Source: an uncultured Bradyrhizobium sp. (GTDB lineage: Bacteria; Pseudomonadota; Alphaproteobacteria; Rhizobiales; Xanthobacteraceae). From it: a stretch of 64,000 nucleotides of DNA. Of this stretch, positions 18,424 to 27,564 are shown in pieces. The translations under genes and the position numbers were made by a program. The stretch spans positions 18,977 to 82,976 of the forward strand of contig NZ_CAKZHY010000058.1 in NCBI RefSeq assembly GCF_936928535.1, in the 5' to 3' direction. Numbering within the stretch: the stretch's first letter is position 1; every line of letters begins with the position of its first letter. A model generated the notes under the pieces. It saw only the letters and a list, made by a program, of their open reading frames with translations, was not told the DNA's origin and searched no databases.

Positions 18424-19578
18424 TCACACGGCGTCGTCTGTGCCAGCCGGCAGGGCGAACGGAGCCGCGAAGCCCGCCGCGATCTTGACGAGGTCCGCCT
18501 GCCTGCCCGCGCCCGTTTTCTCGAACAGACGGCCAAGATGGGTCTTGACCGTGGTCCCGGCAATTCCGAGCTTTGCCGCAATATCGGGAACCCCGCTAAG
18601 CTCGACGATGGCCGTCAGCACGCGCGTCTCGGACGGCGTCAGCTTGAACGCAGCAGCGATGGCCTCCGTCGCGAGCCGCGGCGCCATCACGGCCTTTTGC
18701 AGGAACAGCGCCGTCGCGACACCATCACGTTGCAGGCTGCGTTCCTGCGTCAGCGGGAAGGCGTGAACCAGGTAATGCTGACCGTCGGCCGACGTCATGA
18801 GCTCGATCTTGCGGCGATCGACCGCGCCGGCTCCGCTGTTGGCGACAACATCAAAGAAGCTGCGGAATATTTTTTCGGCTTGGGTGTTACGAGCCACGAT
18901 ACGATCGCCGACAATCATGAGCAGATCGCCGTCAGCGAGCATCTTGCGGCAGGCCGCGTTGGCATGAACAATCCGCCCCTCCGCATCGAGCAGACAGATT
19001 GCCGTGCTCAAATGGTCAAGCACCTCCGCGAGATCGGCTGCCGTGTGCGAGCGCGCCCTGATCTGCCGCCCCATCACGCGGGAGCGCTGGATGTGCGGCG
19101 CAAGCAGCCGCATACGCTCGCGCATCGAATCGTCGACGGTGCCGCGTGACCGGCCCCGCATCACCTGAAGGATCGTCGTGCGCGCGCTCGATCGTTCGAG
19201 CGTGACGGTCGCAAGATCGACGGCGCCCTGCGGTTCCACCCATTCGCGATAGAAGCTGGTCGCCACGAAGTCCGAATAGGGCATGACGTCGGCGGCGCCG
19301 ATGGTCTGTTCGACGGACCGATCGAGATGTCGATCGAGCAATGGATCGAGCTCGACATATCGATCCCGATAGAGCTCGCGGAAGCGAGGTTCCGTTCCAT
19401 AGTGCTGGTGGATCTCGATCGAGAGCCTGGCTTTGTCGCGCGAGAGGATGGTCGCGGCCGAGCCGCCGACAAAGCCCGCAACCTGCTCCAGGGCCGCGTT
19501 TCGCTGCGCGGGATCGGCCGCCGCATCGTAGATCTCGCCGACCAGCGACGAGAACCTGTTCGCCTCGAGGACCGTCAT
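18424..19578 (-). CDS. LuxR-type HTH transcriptional regulator, paralog 3 (diverged)
   Basis: A 384-residue regulator related to the genes at 10885 and 12133 but more diverged. It keeps the IYDAA, HYGTEPRFRELY and FYREWVEPQGAVDLA segments, the central PAS-like stretch (ICLLDAEGRIVHANAACR) and the C-terminal HTH (LTPSETRVLTAIVELSG, GIAGTTVKTHLGRLFEKTG). It ends with an extra PAGTDDAV tail. The ATG at 19576-19578 begins MTVLEANRFSSL. No autoinducer domain is present. The downstream gap to the AraC gene is about 170 bp, and the upstream gap 19579-19788 holds no convincing gene. Confidence 0.87.
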   Translation of the reverse strand: MTVLEANRFSSLVGEIYDAAADPAQRNAALEQVAGFVGGSAATILSRDKARLSIEIHQHYGTEPRFRELYRDRYVELDPLLDRHLDRSVEQTIGAADVMPYSDFVATSFYREWVEPQGAVDLATVTLERSSARTTILQVMRGRSRGTVDDSMRERMRLLAPHIQRSRVMGRQIRARSHTAADLAEVLDHLSTAICLLDAEGRIVHANAACRKMLADGDLLMIVGDRIVARNTQAEKIFRSFFDVVANSGAGAVDRRKIELMTSADGQHYLVHAFPLTQERSLQRDGVATALFLQKAVMAPRLATEAIAAAFKLTPSETRVLTAIVELSGVPDIAAKLGIAGTTVKTHLGRLFEKTGAGRQADLVKIAAGFAAPFALPAGTDDAV

Positions 19579-19788
19579 CGCGCGGGCGACGCCTTCGGCG
19601 CGGAAAAAACGTCAGAGAAAAAAGCTGAAGTCTCAAACATCGTCCTTGGGTAACGTCAACCGCAGGGTGTGGCTTGGACGTATTCGCCAAAGACTAGGAT
19701 AAATGCGAACCGCGCGCGGGCTGTGTGCTGCGCATCACGCGCCCGCACCCTGCTTGTTGAACTAGCTGCGCCGGTGGTAACAGGCGGT

Positions 19789-20286
19789 CTATTTCCGGTT
19801 CTCCTCACAGAACTTCAGCGCGGCGAGCGCCTCGCCGGCACGCGGGATCTGGATCTCGATGCTGTCGTCGTCATCGTCCTCGAAGTCGAGCGTGAGACGT
19901 TTGGCTTTCGACAGGCGGTCCATGATGGACTGGTCGTACTCGAAGATGCCGCGCACGGTGGTCTTGTCCATGACCTCCCACTTCGCCTTCGCCATGATGT
20001 CGGCATCATCGGTGCCGACATCGGCACGCAGGATCTCGCCGACCTTGTCCCACTCCCAGCCGTCATAGATCATCACGATCACGATGGCCTTGTCCGAATA
20101 GGTGACGACGATGACGTAGTCGCGGTTCTCGTCGTCCTTGTCCTTGTAGCCGCGGCTCGCGTTGCAATGAGTATCCTGGGTGCGCTTCTCGATGGTCCAG
20201 TCACCGACCTTGGATTGTTGCGCGACCGCGGGCCCGGCACTCAAGGCGCCCGTCATCAGTGCAGCGGCAAGAAAAAGTCGCTTCAT
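19789..20286 (-). CDS. Exported hypothetical protein, 165 aa
   Basis: The product begins with a clear Sec signal peptide (MKRLFLAAALMTGALSAG, likely cut after AVA-Q at about residue 22). The mature part starts with KVGDWTIEKRTQDTHCNA, which faintly resembles the GDW...C opening of IalB-like periplasmic proteins, and contains a run of acidic residues (DFEDDDDD). Two cysteines, one near each end, could form a disulfide. Longer frames to 20649 are rejected because the signal peptide marks the start. Function is unknown. Confidence 0.75.
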   Translation of the reverse strand: MKRLFLAAALMTGALSAGPAVAQQSKVGDWTIEKRTQDTHCNASRGYKDKDDENRDYVIVVTYSDKAIVIVMIYDGWEWDKVGEILRADVGTDDADIMAKAKWEVMDKTTVRGIFEYDQSIMDRLSKAKRLTLDFEDDDDDSIEIQIPRAGEALAALKFCEENRK

Positions 20287-20378
20287 GTCAGCCTCCAGCG
20301 TTTCCCCACGCCAAGCTGACCACCTCTGTTCGCAAGTCGCAAGGCCTTCGCGAGATGGCTCCGGCGACGGCGAACGCC

Positions 20379-20825
20379 TTAAGGACGCCGCGGCACGATC
20401 GCGATCGGAGTGAAGGTGTAAACCTCCTCGCCGTTCTGGTTGAACATCGTCCATTTCACCAGCGCGATGCCCTGCGGCTTCGACTTCGACGGGGTCAGGC
20501 TCATGACCTCCCCGACCAGATGCAGACGGTCGTTCGGCCGCACCGGAATGGTCCAGCGCAGCCCGTCGACGCCGGCTCCGATCAGCGGGTGCGGGCCGAA
20601 GGGCCGGGTCTGGATCGCCAGATTCATGGCGATCGCCGCAGTGTGCCAACCCGAAGCAGCCAGGCCGTTGAACAGGGTGTCCTTGGCCGCCTCGTGGTCG
20701 AGATGCATCGGCTGCGGGTCGAACTCGGTGGCAAACCGCTTGATGTCGGCTTCGGTGACGACGACCTCAGGGGATTTGAAGCGCATACCGACGGTGAGAT
20801 CGTCGAACCAGGCGACCTGGGCCAT
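20379..20825 (-). CDS. MaoC family dehydratase (hot-dog fold)
   Basis: A 148-residue single hot-dog domain of the MaoC/R-specific enoyl-CoA hydratase type. The hydratase signature is seen as FATEFDPQPMHLDHEAAKD, with the catalytic Asp/His pair, and is followed by LAASGWHTAAIAM. Members hydrate enoyl-CoA esters in beta-oxidation, polyhydroxyalkanoate supply or other acyl-CoA pathways. The start at 20825 (MAQVAWFDDL) is chosen because the 63 extra residues of the longer frame look non-coding. It is a single gene, so the pathway is open. Confidence 0.88.
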   Translation of the reverse strand: MAQVAWFDDLTVGMRFKSPEVVVTEADIKRFATEFDPQPMHLDHEAAKDTLFNGLAASGWHTAAIAMNLAIQTRPFGPHPLIGAGVDGLRWTIPVRPNDRLHLVGEVMSLTPSKSKPQGIALVKWTMFNQNGEEVYTFTPIAIVPRRP

Positions 20826-21019
20826 GATTTTGCCTCGAAAGGTGACATGCCGCGCGCAGGCGCACGACCAAGGGATGGATCGATCGTGGGGATTTAGCGG
20901 CTCGGCCGCCACCACGCCAGATCCCGGTTCCCCGCGAAACCCCTTTCCCAAATCGACGAAACACGCCTGAAACAGATCTCGGGTTATCTGGTCGTCAAAA
21001 TCATACAGGGACATGCGTC

Positions 21020-21103
21020 ATGCAATTCTTCCTCGACCCGATCAGCGAATATGCCTGCTGCCAGCATCTCGTCGCCCAACCGCTTGGGGAGGACGAGCTA
21101 TGA
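21020..21103 (+). CDS. Tiny ORF, 27 aa, translationally coupled to the next
   Basis: ATG at 21020 encodes MQFFLDPISEYACCQHLVAQ and seven more residues. An AGGGA lies about 8 nt upstream. Its TGA overlaps the ATG of the next ORF (ATGA at 21100-21103). It has a paired cysteine motif and no membrane helix. It is too short for a secure call; the overlap and ribosome sites are the reasons to list it. Confidence 0.4.
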   Translation: MQFFLDPISEYACCQHLVAQPLGEDEL

Positions 21104-21189
21104 TCGAGACGATCTCCGTTCTCCTGGCTCTGTGCAGCATCGCCGTGTTTGCAGCGCACGCGCTGGATGCCTACCGCACCACGCACTGA
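21100..21189 (+). CDS. Tiny membrane peptide, 29 aa
   Basis: ATG at 21100 follows a strong GGGGAGGA site located inside the preceding ORF. The product is almost entirely one transmembrane helix (MIETISVLLALCSIAVFAAH) with a short polar tail (ALDAYRTTH). Single-helix peptides of this kind occur in rhizobia, but I cannot name a function. It lies in the 460-bp region between the MaoC gene and the next minus-strand gene. Confidence 0.5.
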   Translation: MIETISVLLALCSIAVFAAHALDAYRTTH

Positions 21190-21219
21190 CCAGCAGCCCC
21201 GGCGCAGCCCTTAGTTCTT

Positions 21220-21292
21220 GAGCATAAGCTTTTCAGAAAGGCGCTGCACACTTCGCGCCAACGCGGCCCCCCGAGTTTGGATCACGCGCTAG
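21220..21292. repeat. Degenerate GAGCATNATCTTTTC-type intergenic repeat
   Basis: GAGCATAAGCTTTTCAGAAAG followed by GCTGCACACTT and ending near GGATCACGCGC looks like a decayed copy of a palindromic repeat common between Bradyrhizobium genes. The arms now pair poorly. The call rests on recalled similarity. Confidence 0.4.
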
Positions 21293-21711
21293 AACGGCCG
21301 CCGGTAAAAGTGCTCCGAGTGCGTCGCTGGCGGAAACCGGTTCGCGAGCGCCAAAGCCCCCTTCTCGTCCGTCTCCAGCGCGATCTTTTGCGCCAGCATC
21401 ACGTCGCCGGGCACCAGGAAGCCTGACGGGACGAAGCACCACCCCATCGTTGCATTACCTGAAGCGTCGACCTCGTGGACATTGGCGGCCGTGCCGTAGT
21501 GGATGCGATAGCACTTGCCGCTGTCGCAACCGATGACGTCGAAATGACGGTACTGCTCGAATTGAGCCCGCTGCTCGTCCGTCAGCCATTCGGACAACAG
21601 CCGCCTTCCCCGCGCCTCCGGCGTGTTCTCGCCGAAGAAGCGCCGGTACAGCTCGCGGAGCGCGTGCAACCGCGCTCGCGCGGGCGCGCGGAGCCGGAAG
21701 ATCGCAATCAT
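21289..21711 (-). CDS. Conserved hypothetical protein, 140 aa
   Basis: A soluble protein with no signal peptide. The N-terminal third is Arg-rich and helical. The middle holds DVIGCDSGKCYRIHYGTAANVHEVD, where two Cys and a His sit close together, followed by the hydrophobic GWCFVPSGFLVPGDVMLAQK. The pattern looks like a compact beta domain, and similar proteins occur in rhizobial genomes. It lies 12 bp downstream of the 73-aa gene at 21724 and is probably co-transcribed with it. I cannot assign a function. Confidence 0.65.
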   Translation of the reverse strand: MIAIFRLRAPARARLHALRELYRRFFGENTPEARGRRLLSEWLTDEQRAQFEQYRHFDVIGCDSGKCYRIHYGTAANVHEVDASGNATMGWCFVPSGFLVPGDVMLAQKIALETDEKGALALANRFPPATHSEHFYRRPF

Positions 21712-21723
21712 GGACCGATCAGA

Positions 21724-21945
21724 TCAGCCGCCGACCAGGCGGGGATAGAACAACGTTTCCCGCGCGGTCGGATCGAATGATTTGATACGCGTGACTTCAC
21801 CGGGCCCGGTCCGGTAAGCGGCGGTAAAGCCCGCACCGGTCAATTCCCGAAAGCGTTGTTCGGCCTGCGCCAACGCTTCGGCATTTTCGGGATCAAACTC
21901 GTGGCGCGTATCGCCGGTCTGATCCATCACGATCTGGGTAGCCAT
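21724..21945 (-). CDS. Conserved hypothetical protein, 73 aa
   Basis: Chosen start MATQIVMDQTGDTRHEFD at 21945. The protein resembles a short rhizobial family with the layout TGDTRH near the N-terminus, a central helix (AEQRFRELTGAGFTAA), a GPGEVTRIKSFDPTA segment and a C-terminal ETLFYPRLVGG. No catalytic motif is known to me. It is the first gene of a two-gene unit with the 140-aa protein. The start at 21960 only adds MRRLN. Confidence 0.68.
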   Translation of the reverse strand: MATQIVMDQTGDTRHEFDPENAEALAQAEQRFRELTGAGFTAAYRTGPGEVTRIKSFDPTARETLFYPRLVGG

Positions 21946-22055
21946 GTTGAGTCTCCTCATGCCCAGCCCTGAACTTGATCAAAGCAAACCTCGTGCCGTC
22001 GGTTCCTGAAAGCAACAACTTTCTCGGCACCTCCAGTCACGCCTTGCGGAGCGAC

Positions 22056-22874
22056 TCAACGCACGGCCGCCGCTCCGCCGCCCCCATCGATCTGCCGGCC
22101 CATCAGTGCAATGGCTTTCTGATAGACGCCAGCCGCATTCCACGCCTGGATGGCGGCGAAATTCGGTTCGCCCGGCTGGTAACCGGCTCCCGCGCGCCAG
22201 CCATTGGCCTTCAGGAAATTCGCCGTCGAGGCCAAGGCGTTGGCGGCGACATCGAGATTGCCGGTGCCATAGGCCAGGATGTTCTTGGGCATGAACTGGG
22301 TCTGCCCGACCTCGCCATGCATGGAGCCGCGGGTCGACCCGGACAGCGCGCCGCGATCGACCAGCTTCAGCGCGGCATAGAGCTGCTCGGTGAAGAATTC
22401 AGGGCGCCGGCAGTCATAGGCGAGCGTTGCGATCGACGAGAGCATGTTCTGGTTGCCGCGCTGGCTGCCGAAGCCGGTCTCCATGCCCCAGATCGCAATC
22501 AACGGTCCCGGCGGCACGCCATAGCGCTGCTCGATCGAGGCGAACATCGCCGCCTGCGACTGCTTCAGCGAGCGGCCGCGCGCGACGATGGTGGTGGCGC
22601 CGCGCTTGGCCAGGAACTGGTCGAGCGACAGCGAAAAACTGTGCTGGCTACGGTCGGCATTGATCGTGGCGCTGGCGTAATTGGTCTGCATCAGAGCCGA
22701 GATCGAGGTCTGGCCGATGCCCTTGCCCTGCGCTTCCGCGCTGAACTCGCGCTTCCAGGCCTCGAACCCGCCGGGCCCGTTGCCGCATTGCGCGGCATTG
22801 ACGGCCGGCATCAGGGACAACAGGAGCGCGGCCGCGCCGATCATCGCCGTCGCAACGGTCTTGCCCTCAGTCAT
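22056..22874 (-). CDS. Lytic murein transglycosylase (MltB-like, SLT_2 type)
   Basis: A 272-residue periplasmic enzyme that cleaves the glycan strands of peptidoglycan to 1,6-anhydro-muropeptides. A signal peptide (about residues 1-27, ending AVNAAQ) precedes the catalytic domain. The catalytic glutamate lies in IWGMETGFGSQRGN, and the family GEVGQTQFMPKN and ANFLKANGWRAGAGY segments follow. Length is short for MltB, without a peptidoglycan-binding domain. It stands alone, so housekeeping wall turnover is likely. Confidence 0.9.
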   Translation of the reverse strand: MTEGKTVATAMIGAAALLLSLMPAVNAAQCGNGPGGFEAWKREFSAEAQGKGIGQTSISALMQTNYASATINADRSQHSFSLSLDQFLAKRGATTIVARGRSLKQSQAAMFASIEQRYGVPPGPLIAIWGMETGFGSQRGNQNMLSSIATLAYDCRRPEFFTEQLYAALKLVDRGALSGSTRGSMHGEVGQTQFMPKNILAYGTGNLDVAANALASTANFLKANGWRAGAGYQPGEPNFAAIQAWNAAGVYQKAIALMGRQIDGGGGAAAVR

Positions 22875-22995
22875 TCCTGCGTATCCTTCTCTCGGAGTTG
22901 CGCGACCGGCTCGCGCACGGGCATGATCCTACGTCAGGCGCGCGCGCTCAAGCCCCGACCGGTGCAATCAATGCAAGCAATGCGCTTGACATGAC

Positions 22996-23811
22996 TCAAA
23001 GGCCGCCGTCGGTCCCGAGCAGGAAGTCCACCATGATGCCCTGGTGCTGCCGGTACATGTCGGTGCCGGTCGCCGTGATGCAGCCGAGCTTGCGGGCTTG
23101 CGCGATGAAGGGCGAGATTTCCGGCTGGGTGATGACGCAGCCGCAATAGGCTGATGGAGCCAGCCTGGTGACGTCGACGGGCAGCGGATCGCTGTCCTTC
23201 ATCCCGGCGGGCGTGGCATTGGCGACGAAATCGAAGCCCGCGGGGTCGGCGGAGCCGGCCAGCACGGACGCTTTGCCTGATAGGTTGAGACGATGGATCA
23301 GCGCATCCCGCCGCTCCACCGAGCTATCGTGAATGGCAAGCTCCCTGACGCCGGCTTCGACCAGTTCAAGCGCAATGGCCGAGCCCGCCCCACCGGCGCC
23401 GACAAGAAGCGCCCTCATGCCGCGAGGATTGATCCCCTTCGCACGCGCCGCTCCGACGAAACCGAGACCGTCCACCATATCGCCGTACCACGAACCGTCG
23501 GCACTGCGGCGCATCAGGTTGACCGTTTGAAGAAAATGCGCCCGATCGGTCGCGGCGGCACAGACCTGGTAACAGGCGAATTTGTGCGGAATGGTCACGA
23601 CGATGCCGCCGAGATTCTTCAGCCGCGCCGCCACCGCAAGGAAATCGGGCAGATCAGCGGTCGCAACCTGGACCGGAACGAGAATGCCGTCATGGCCGCG
23701 CGCAGCGAACTCCGCGGAAACGCCCGCGGGCGAACGCACCTGGGCGATGGGTTCGCCGACGATGACGTAGAGGCGCGTTGCGCCTGATGGCGCCGGGATC
23801 ACGCCGCTCAT
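22996..23811 (-). CDS. Shikimate dehydrogenase-like protein (AroE family)
   Basis: A 271-residue oxidoreductase of the AroE/YdiB family. It keeps the substrate-site [11 protein letters not shown] with the catalytic lysine, VNLM, the aspartate in GDMVDGLGF and the nucleotide-binding [16 protein letters not shown]. The usual GDNTDG has become GDMVDG, so the substrate may not be shikimate. The ATG overlaps the stop of the upstream monooxygenase by 4 bp (23808-23811), so translation is coupled and a shared catabolic role is likely. A housekeeping aroE is probably elsewhere. Confidence 0.8.
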   Translation of the reverse strand: MSGVIPAPSGATRLYVIVGEPIAQVRSPAGVSAEFAARGHDGILVPVQVATADLPDFLAVAARLKNLGGIVVTIPHKFACYQVCAAATDRAHFLQTVNLMRRSADGSWYGDMVDGLGFVGAARAKGINPRGMRALLVGAGGAGSAIALELVEAGVRELAIHDSSVERRDALIHRLNLSGKASVLAGSADPAGFDFVANATPAGMKDSDPLPVDVTRLAPSAYCGCVITQPEISPFIAQARKLGCITATGTDMYRQHQGIMVDFLLGTDGGL

Positions 23812-25667
23812 GCCGGAACCGAAGCGCCGTCGCTGTTCGCGTCCGCGCCGTAGGTCAATTCCAGCCCATCCAGATTGCCCTCCTTGCGCCAGTTGGCGAG
23901 CAGCCGGAGAAATGCCATCGGTCCGCGCCAGTATTGGCTGTTGCGCGCCGCGACCGGATCAAACACGCCTTCGTTGTTGTAGTAGCCGGGCGTGCATTCG
24001 GCGAGATAGGTCTGGCGACCGACCGCGGCCTTCACCACCTCGTCGACCCAGGCGTTCTCGGCCGCGAGCGTCGGCTCCAACGTCCTTGCGCCGCGCTTGC
24101 GCGCCTCCGCGATCACATAGGCAATGTGCTGCGATTGCTCGTCGATGATGTGCGGGAAGTTGGCGCTCTGCCCGGCCTGCACGGTCACGATCAGGAAGCA
24201 GTTGGGGAAGCCGCGGCTGTAGAAGCCGTGCATGGTCTTGACGCCATCGCGCCAGCGCTGCGACAGGCTGATGCCGTCGCGGCCGTAGACTTCAAACCCC
24301 ATGCGGCGCGCGTAGTCGGTGCCGACCTCGAAACCGCTGGCATAGATCAGGCAATCGAGCTCGTACGCCTTGCCGTCGACGACGACCGCATTCTCCGTGA
24401 TGCGCTCGACGCCCCTGCCCTTGGTGTCGACGAGATGCACGTTGGGGCGGTTGAACGTGTCGAGATATTGGTCGTGAAAGCAGGGCCGCTTGCAGAACGC
24501 CTTGTACCAGGGCTTGAGCGCCGCCGCGGCCGTCTCATCCTTCACGATTGCATCGACGCGGGCGCGGATCTCCTCCATCTTGCGATAGTCGGCCTGCTCG
24601 ATCACCTTCAGCGCCTCTTCCATCGTGGTCACCGGCTGCGGCTGGCGACGCGGCGCCAGCAGGATCTCGCCGAGCAGGCCGGTCCAGCCGTCCTGCACCA
24701 GATCGTGCTCGAACGGCTCGCCCGAAATCACCGCGGTGAAATTGTCCATCCGCTCGCGCTGCCAGCCGGGCTTCAGGCCTTCCGCCCAGGCAGCATCGGT
24801 CGGGCGATCGGCGCGCACGCCGATCGCGGAGGGCGTGCGCTGGAATACGTAGAGCTCTCCTGCCGAACGGCCGAGATGCGGCACGCATTGCACTGATGTG
24901 GCGCCGGTGCCGATGATGCCCACGCGCTTGCCGGCAAGGCCGTCGAGACCACCCTCCGCGCTGCCGCCGGTGTAGGCGTAGTCCCATCGGCTGGTGTGGA
25001 AGCTGTGTCCCCTGAAGCTCTCGATGCCGGGAATGCCAGGCAGCTTCGGCCGGCTCAGCGGGCCTCCGGCGAGAATGACGAAGCGCGCGCGGATGCGATC
25101 GCCGCGATCGGTGTCGACCAGCCAGCGCCCCTCCTGCTCATGCCATGTCATGCGCGAGATGACGGTCTGAAACAGCGCGCGCTCGTACAGCTCGAAGTGG
25201 CGGCCGATGCGGCGCGAGTGTTCGTAGATCTCCGGTGCGCGCGCATATTTGCGCACGGGCATGTAGCCGGTCTCTTCCAGCAGCGGCAGATAGACGTAGC
25301 TCTCGGTATCGCAGGCAGCGCCGGGATAGCGATTCCAATACCAGGTGCCGCCGAAATCGGCGGCCTTTTCCACGATGCGGAAATCGGAAATGCCGGCCGC
25401 GCGCAGACGCGCACCACACAGCAGGCCGCCGAAGCCACCGCCGACGATGAGCACTTCGGTCTCTTCGCTAACGGGCTTGCGCGTAAAGGCGGGATCGGCC
25501 CAGGGATCGTCGAGATAACGGCCGAAATCGCCTATCACTTCGACATATTGCGCCTTGCCTTCGGAGCGCAGACGCAGGTCACGCTCGTCGCGATAGCGTG
25601 CGCGGAGTGCGGCAATGTCGACCGTAGAGTCGCCTGATGTGCCGGTCTTGTGTCTTTCTGCTGACAT
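23808..25667 (-). CDS. Flavin-containing Baeyer-Villiger-type monooxygenase
   Basis: A 619-residue FAD- and NADPH-dependent oxygenase. It has the FAD Rossmann motif [15 protein letters not shown] near residue 75, the Baeyer-Villiger fingerprint [13 protein letters not shown], and the NADPH site [16 protein letters not shown]. Such enzymes insert oxygen next to a ketone to form esters or lactones. The ATG at 25665-25667 has GGAGG about 7 nt upstream; the long open frame above it is a shadow. It is longer than cyclohexanone monooxygenase (about 540 aa) by an N-terminal extension, like 4-hydroxyacetophenone-type enzymes. Its stop overlaps the AroE-like start. Confidence 0.9.
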   Translation of the reverse strand: MSAERHKTGTSGDSTVDIAALRARYRDERDLRLRSEGKAQYVEVIGDFGRYLDDPWADPAFTRKPVSEETEVLIVGGGFGGLLCGARLRAAGISDFRIVEKAADFGGTWYWNRYPGAACDTESYVYLPLLEETGYMPVRKYARAPEIYEHSRRIGRHFELYERALFQTVISRMTWHEQEGRWLVDTDRGDRIRARFVILAGGPLSRPKLPGIPGIESFRGHSFHTSRWDYAYTGGSAEGGLDGLAGKRVGIIGTGATSVQCVPHLGRSAGELYVFQRTPSAIGVRADRPTDAAWAEGLKPGWQRERMDNFTAVISGEPFEHDLVQDGWTGLLGEILLAPRRQPQPVTTMEEALKVIEQADYRKMEEIRARVDAIVKDETAAAALKPWYKAFCKRPCFHDQYLDTFNRPNVHLVDTKGRGVERITENAVVVDGKAYELDCLIYASGFEVGTDYARRMGFEVYGRDGISLSQRWRDGVKTMHGFYSRGFPNCFLIVTVQAGQSANFPHIIDEQSQHIAYVIAEARKRGARTLEPTLAAENAWVDEVVKAAVGRQTYLAECTPGYYNNEGVFDPVAARNSQYWRGPMAFLRLLANWRKEGNLDGLELTYGADANSDGASVPA

Positions 25668-25847
25668 CCATTTCCTCCACGGCGGCCTCTGCTTCGCCGG
25701 CAGCTCACGACAAATTAGCCCCGAAAAAGTGACGCATGCAATCGCGTCCGGCGCTTTTTGCGTGGACGCCGCGCGACGTTCCGCTAACCTTTCGCGAGAA
25801 ATCACAAGCCTATGCCGCGCAACGACGTGGCTGTTACGGAGGGAACG

Positions 25848-27473
25848 ATGCAGGGATTGATGATGGACATGCCGCTGCTGATCAGCGGCCTGATCCAGTA
25901 TGCCGCCGACTACCACGGCGAAGCGGAGATCGTCGCGCGCGAGATCGAAGGCGACATCCATCGTTATACCTACGCCGACGCTCATCCGCGTATCAAGCGC
26001 ATGGCGCTGGCCCTCAAGCGGCTCGGCATGAAGCAAGGCGACCGCGTCGGCACGCTGGCCTGGAATACGCATCGCCATTTCGAGATGTTCTACGCCGCGC
26101 CGGGCATGGGCTACGTGCTGCACACCGTCAATCCCAGGCTGTTTCCCGAACAACTGGCCTACATCATCAACCACGCCGAAGATCGCCTGCTGTTCATCGA
26201 TCGCGCCACATTGCCGATCGTCGAGGCGATTGCGCCGCAACTGAAGACGGTCGAAGCGTATGTCATCATGTCCTCGCGCGAGCGGATGCCGGAGACAAAG
26301 CTTGCCAATGTGCATTGCTACGAGGAGCTTCTGGACAAGGAGAACGAGGCAGGCTTCGCCTGGCCGTCCTTCGACGAAAAGTCCGCATCCACCATCTGCT
26401 ACACGTCGGGCACGACAGGCAATCCGAAGGGCGTGATCTATTCGCACCGCGCCGCGATCCTGCAGACCATGACCTGCTGCAATTTCGACTTCCTGCCCGG
26501 ACATGTCGAAGGCGTGCGCGAGGTGATGATGCCGATGGCCCCGCTGTTCCACGGCAATGGCTGGAACATGCCGTTCACCGCGCCCTACACCGGCTCGAAG
26601 CTGGTGCTGCCCGGCCGCAATTACGAGCCCGACAAGCTCTATGAGCTGCTCGAGGGCGAGAAGGTGACGCTCTCGGCCGGCGTGCCGAGCTTCTGGCTGA
26701 TCCTGCTCGACTGGCTGGGACGCACGGGCAACAAATTCTCGACGCTGCGCGCAACCTTGTCATCAGGTTCGGCGCCGCCGCGCGCGATGGTCGAAAAGCT
26801 CAAGCGCGACTTCAAGGTCGATTACGTTCAGGCCTGGGGCATGACGGAAGCGCTGGGCTGCTCGATGCCGGGCCTGCGACCCGGCTCGGAGCATCTCAGC
26901 GAAAGCGAGTTCTTCGATCGGCGCCAGGTCTCGGGCCGCGCCTGCTTCGGCACAGCCTTGCGCATCGTCGACGATGCCGGCGTCGAGCTGCCGCGCGACG
27001 GCAAGACCGTCGGACACTTACGCGCCCGCGGACCCTGGGTCGCCTCCGGCTATATGAAGCTCGACGAGGGCCTCGATCGCGACGGCTGGTTGATCACCGG
27101 CGATATGGCCGTGATCGACAGCCAAGGCCACGTCACGCTGACCGACCGCTCGAAGGACGTCATCAAGTCGGGCGGCGAATGGATCTCATCGATCCAGCTC
27201 GAGGACATCGCGCTGTCCCACCCTGACGTGCTGCAGGCCGCCGTGGTCGCCATTGCGCACGAGAAATGGCAGGAACGCCCTCTCCTTCTCGTCGTCCGCA
27301 AGAAGGGCGCGACCGTCGACGGCAAGACCCTGCTCGACCACATGCGCCCCAAAATCGCGAGCTGGTGGATGCCCGATGCGGTCGAATTCCTCGACGAATT
27401 CCCGATGACCGGGACCGGCAAGGTGCTCAAATCGGCGCTGCGCGAGAAGTTTAGAGAGTATCGCGTCGCGTGA
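25848..27473 (+). CDS. Long-chain-fatty-acid/medium-chain acyl-CoA ligase (AMP-binding)
   Basis: A 541-residue ANL-superfamily enzyme that activates a carboxylic acid with ATP and CoA. It shows the P-loop-like [12 protein letters not shown] motif (about residues 185-196), the [12 protein letters not shown] motif, the [12 protein letters not shown] segment and the C-terminal catalytic lysine in [16 protein letters not shown] ribosome site fixes the ATG at 25848. It is divergent from the monooxygenase/AroE-like pair, so it may activate the acid they produce. Chain length cannot be told; fatty or aromatic acids are possible. Confidence 0.92.
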   Translation: MQGLMMDMPLLISGLIQYAADYHGEAEIVAREIEGDIHRYTYADAHPRIKRMALALKRLGMKQGDRVGTLAWNTHRHFEMFYAAPGMGYVLHTVNPRLFPEQLAYIINHAEDRLLFIDRATLPIVEAIAPQLKTVEAYVIMSSRERMPETKLANVHCYEELLDKENEAGFAWPSFDEKSASTICYTSGTTGNPKGVIYSHRAAILQTMTCCNFDFLPGHVEGVREVMMPMAPLFHGNGWNMPFTAPYTGSKLVLPGRNYEPDKLYELLEGEKVTLSAGVPSFWLILLDWLGRTGNKFSTLRATLSSGSAPPRAMVEKLKRDFKVDYVQAWGMTEALGCSMPGLRPGSEHLSESEFFDRRQVSGRACFGTALRIVDDAGVELPRDGKTVGHLRARGPWVASGYMKLDEGLDRDGWLITGDMAVIDSQGHVTLTDRSKDVIKSGGEWISSIQLEDIALSHPDVLQAAVVAIAHEKWQERPLLLVVRKKGATVDGKTLLDHMRPKIASWWMPDAVEFLDEFPMTGTGKVLKSALREKFREYRVA

Positions 27474-27564
27474 GTCCGGCTCTGCCGGTACGCGATCATG
27501 TTCATCTTTTGGTAGACTCGGGAGCGATATATCCCGATATCGCTCCCCGCTGATCGAGGACATC

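Noticed and set aside
10885..19578. Quorum-sensing LuxR receptors
   Set aside because: None of the three proteins has the autoinducer-binding domain and no LuxI-type synthase is in the window.
23808..26552. 914-residue reading of the monooxygenase
   Set aside because: The first 295 residues are antisense to the acyl-CoA ligase and lack family similarity; a ribosome site and the family N-terminus place the start at 25667.
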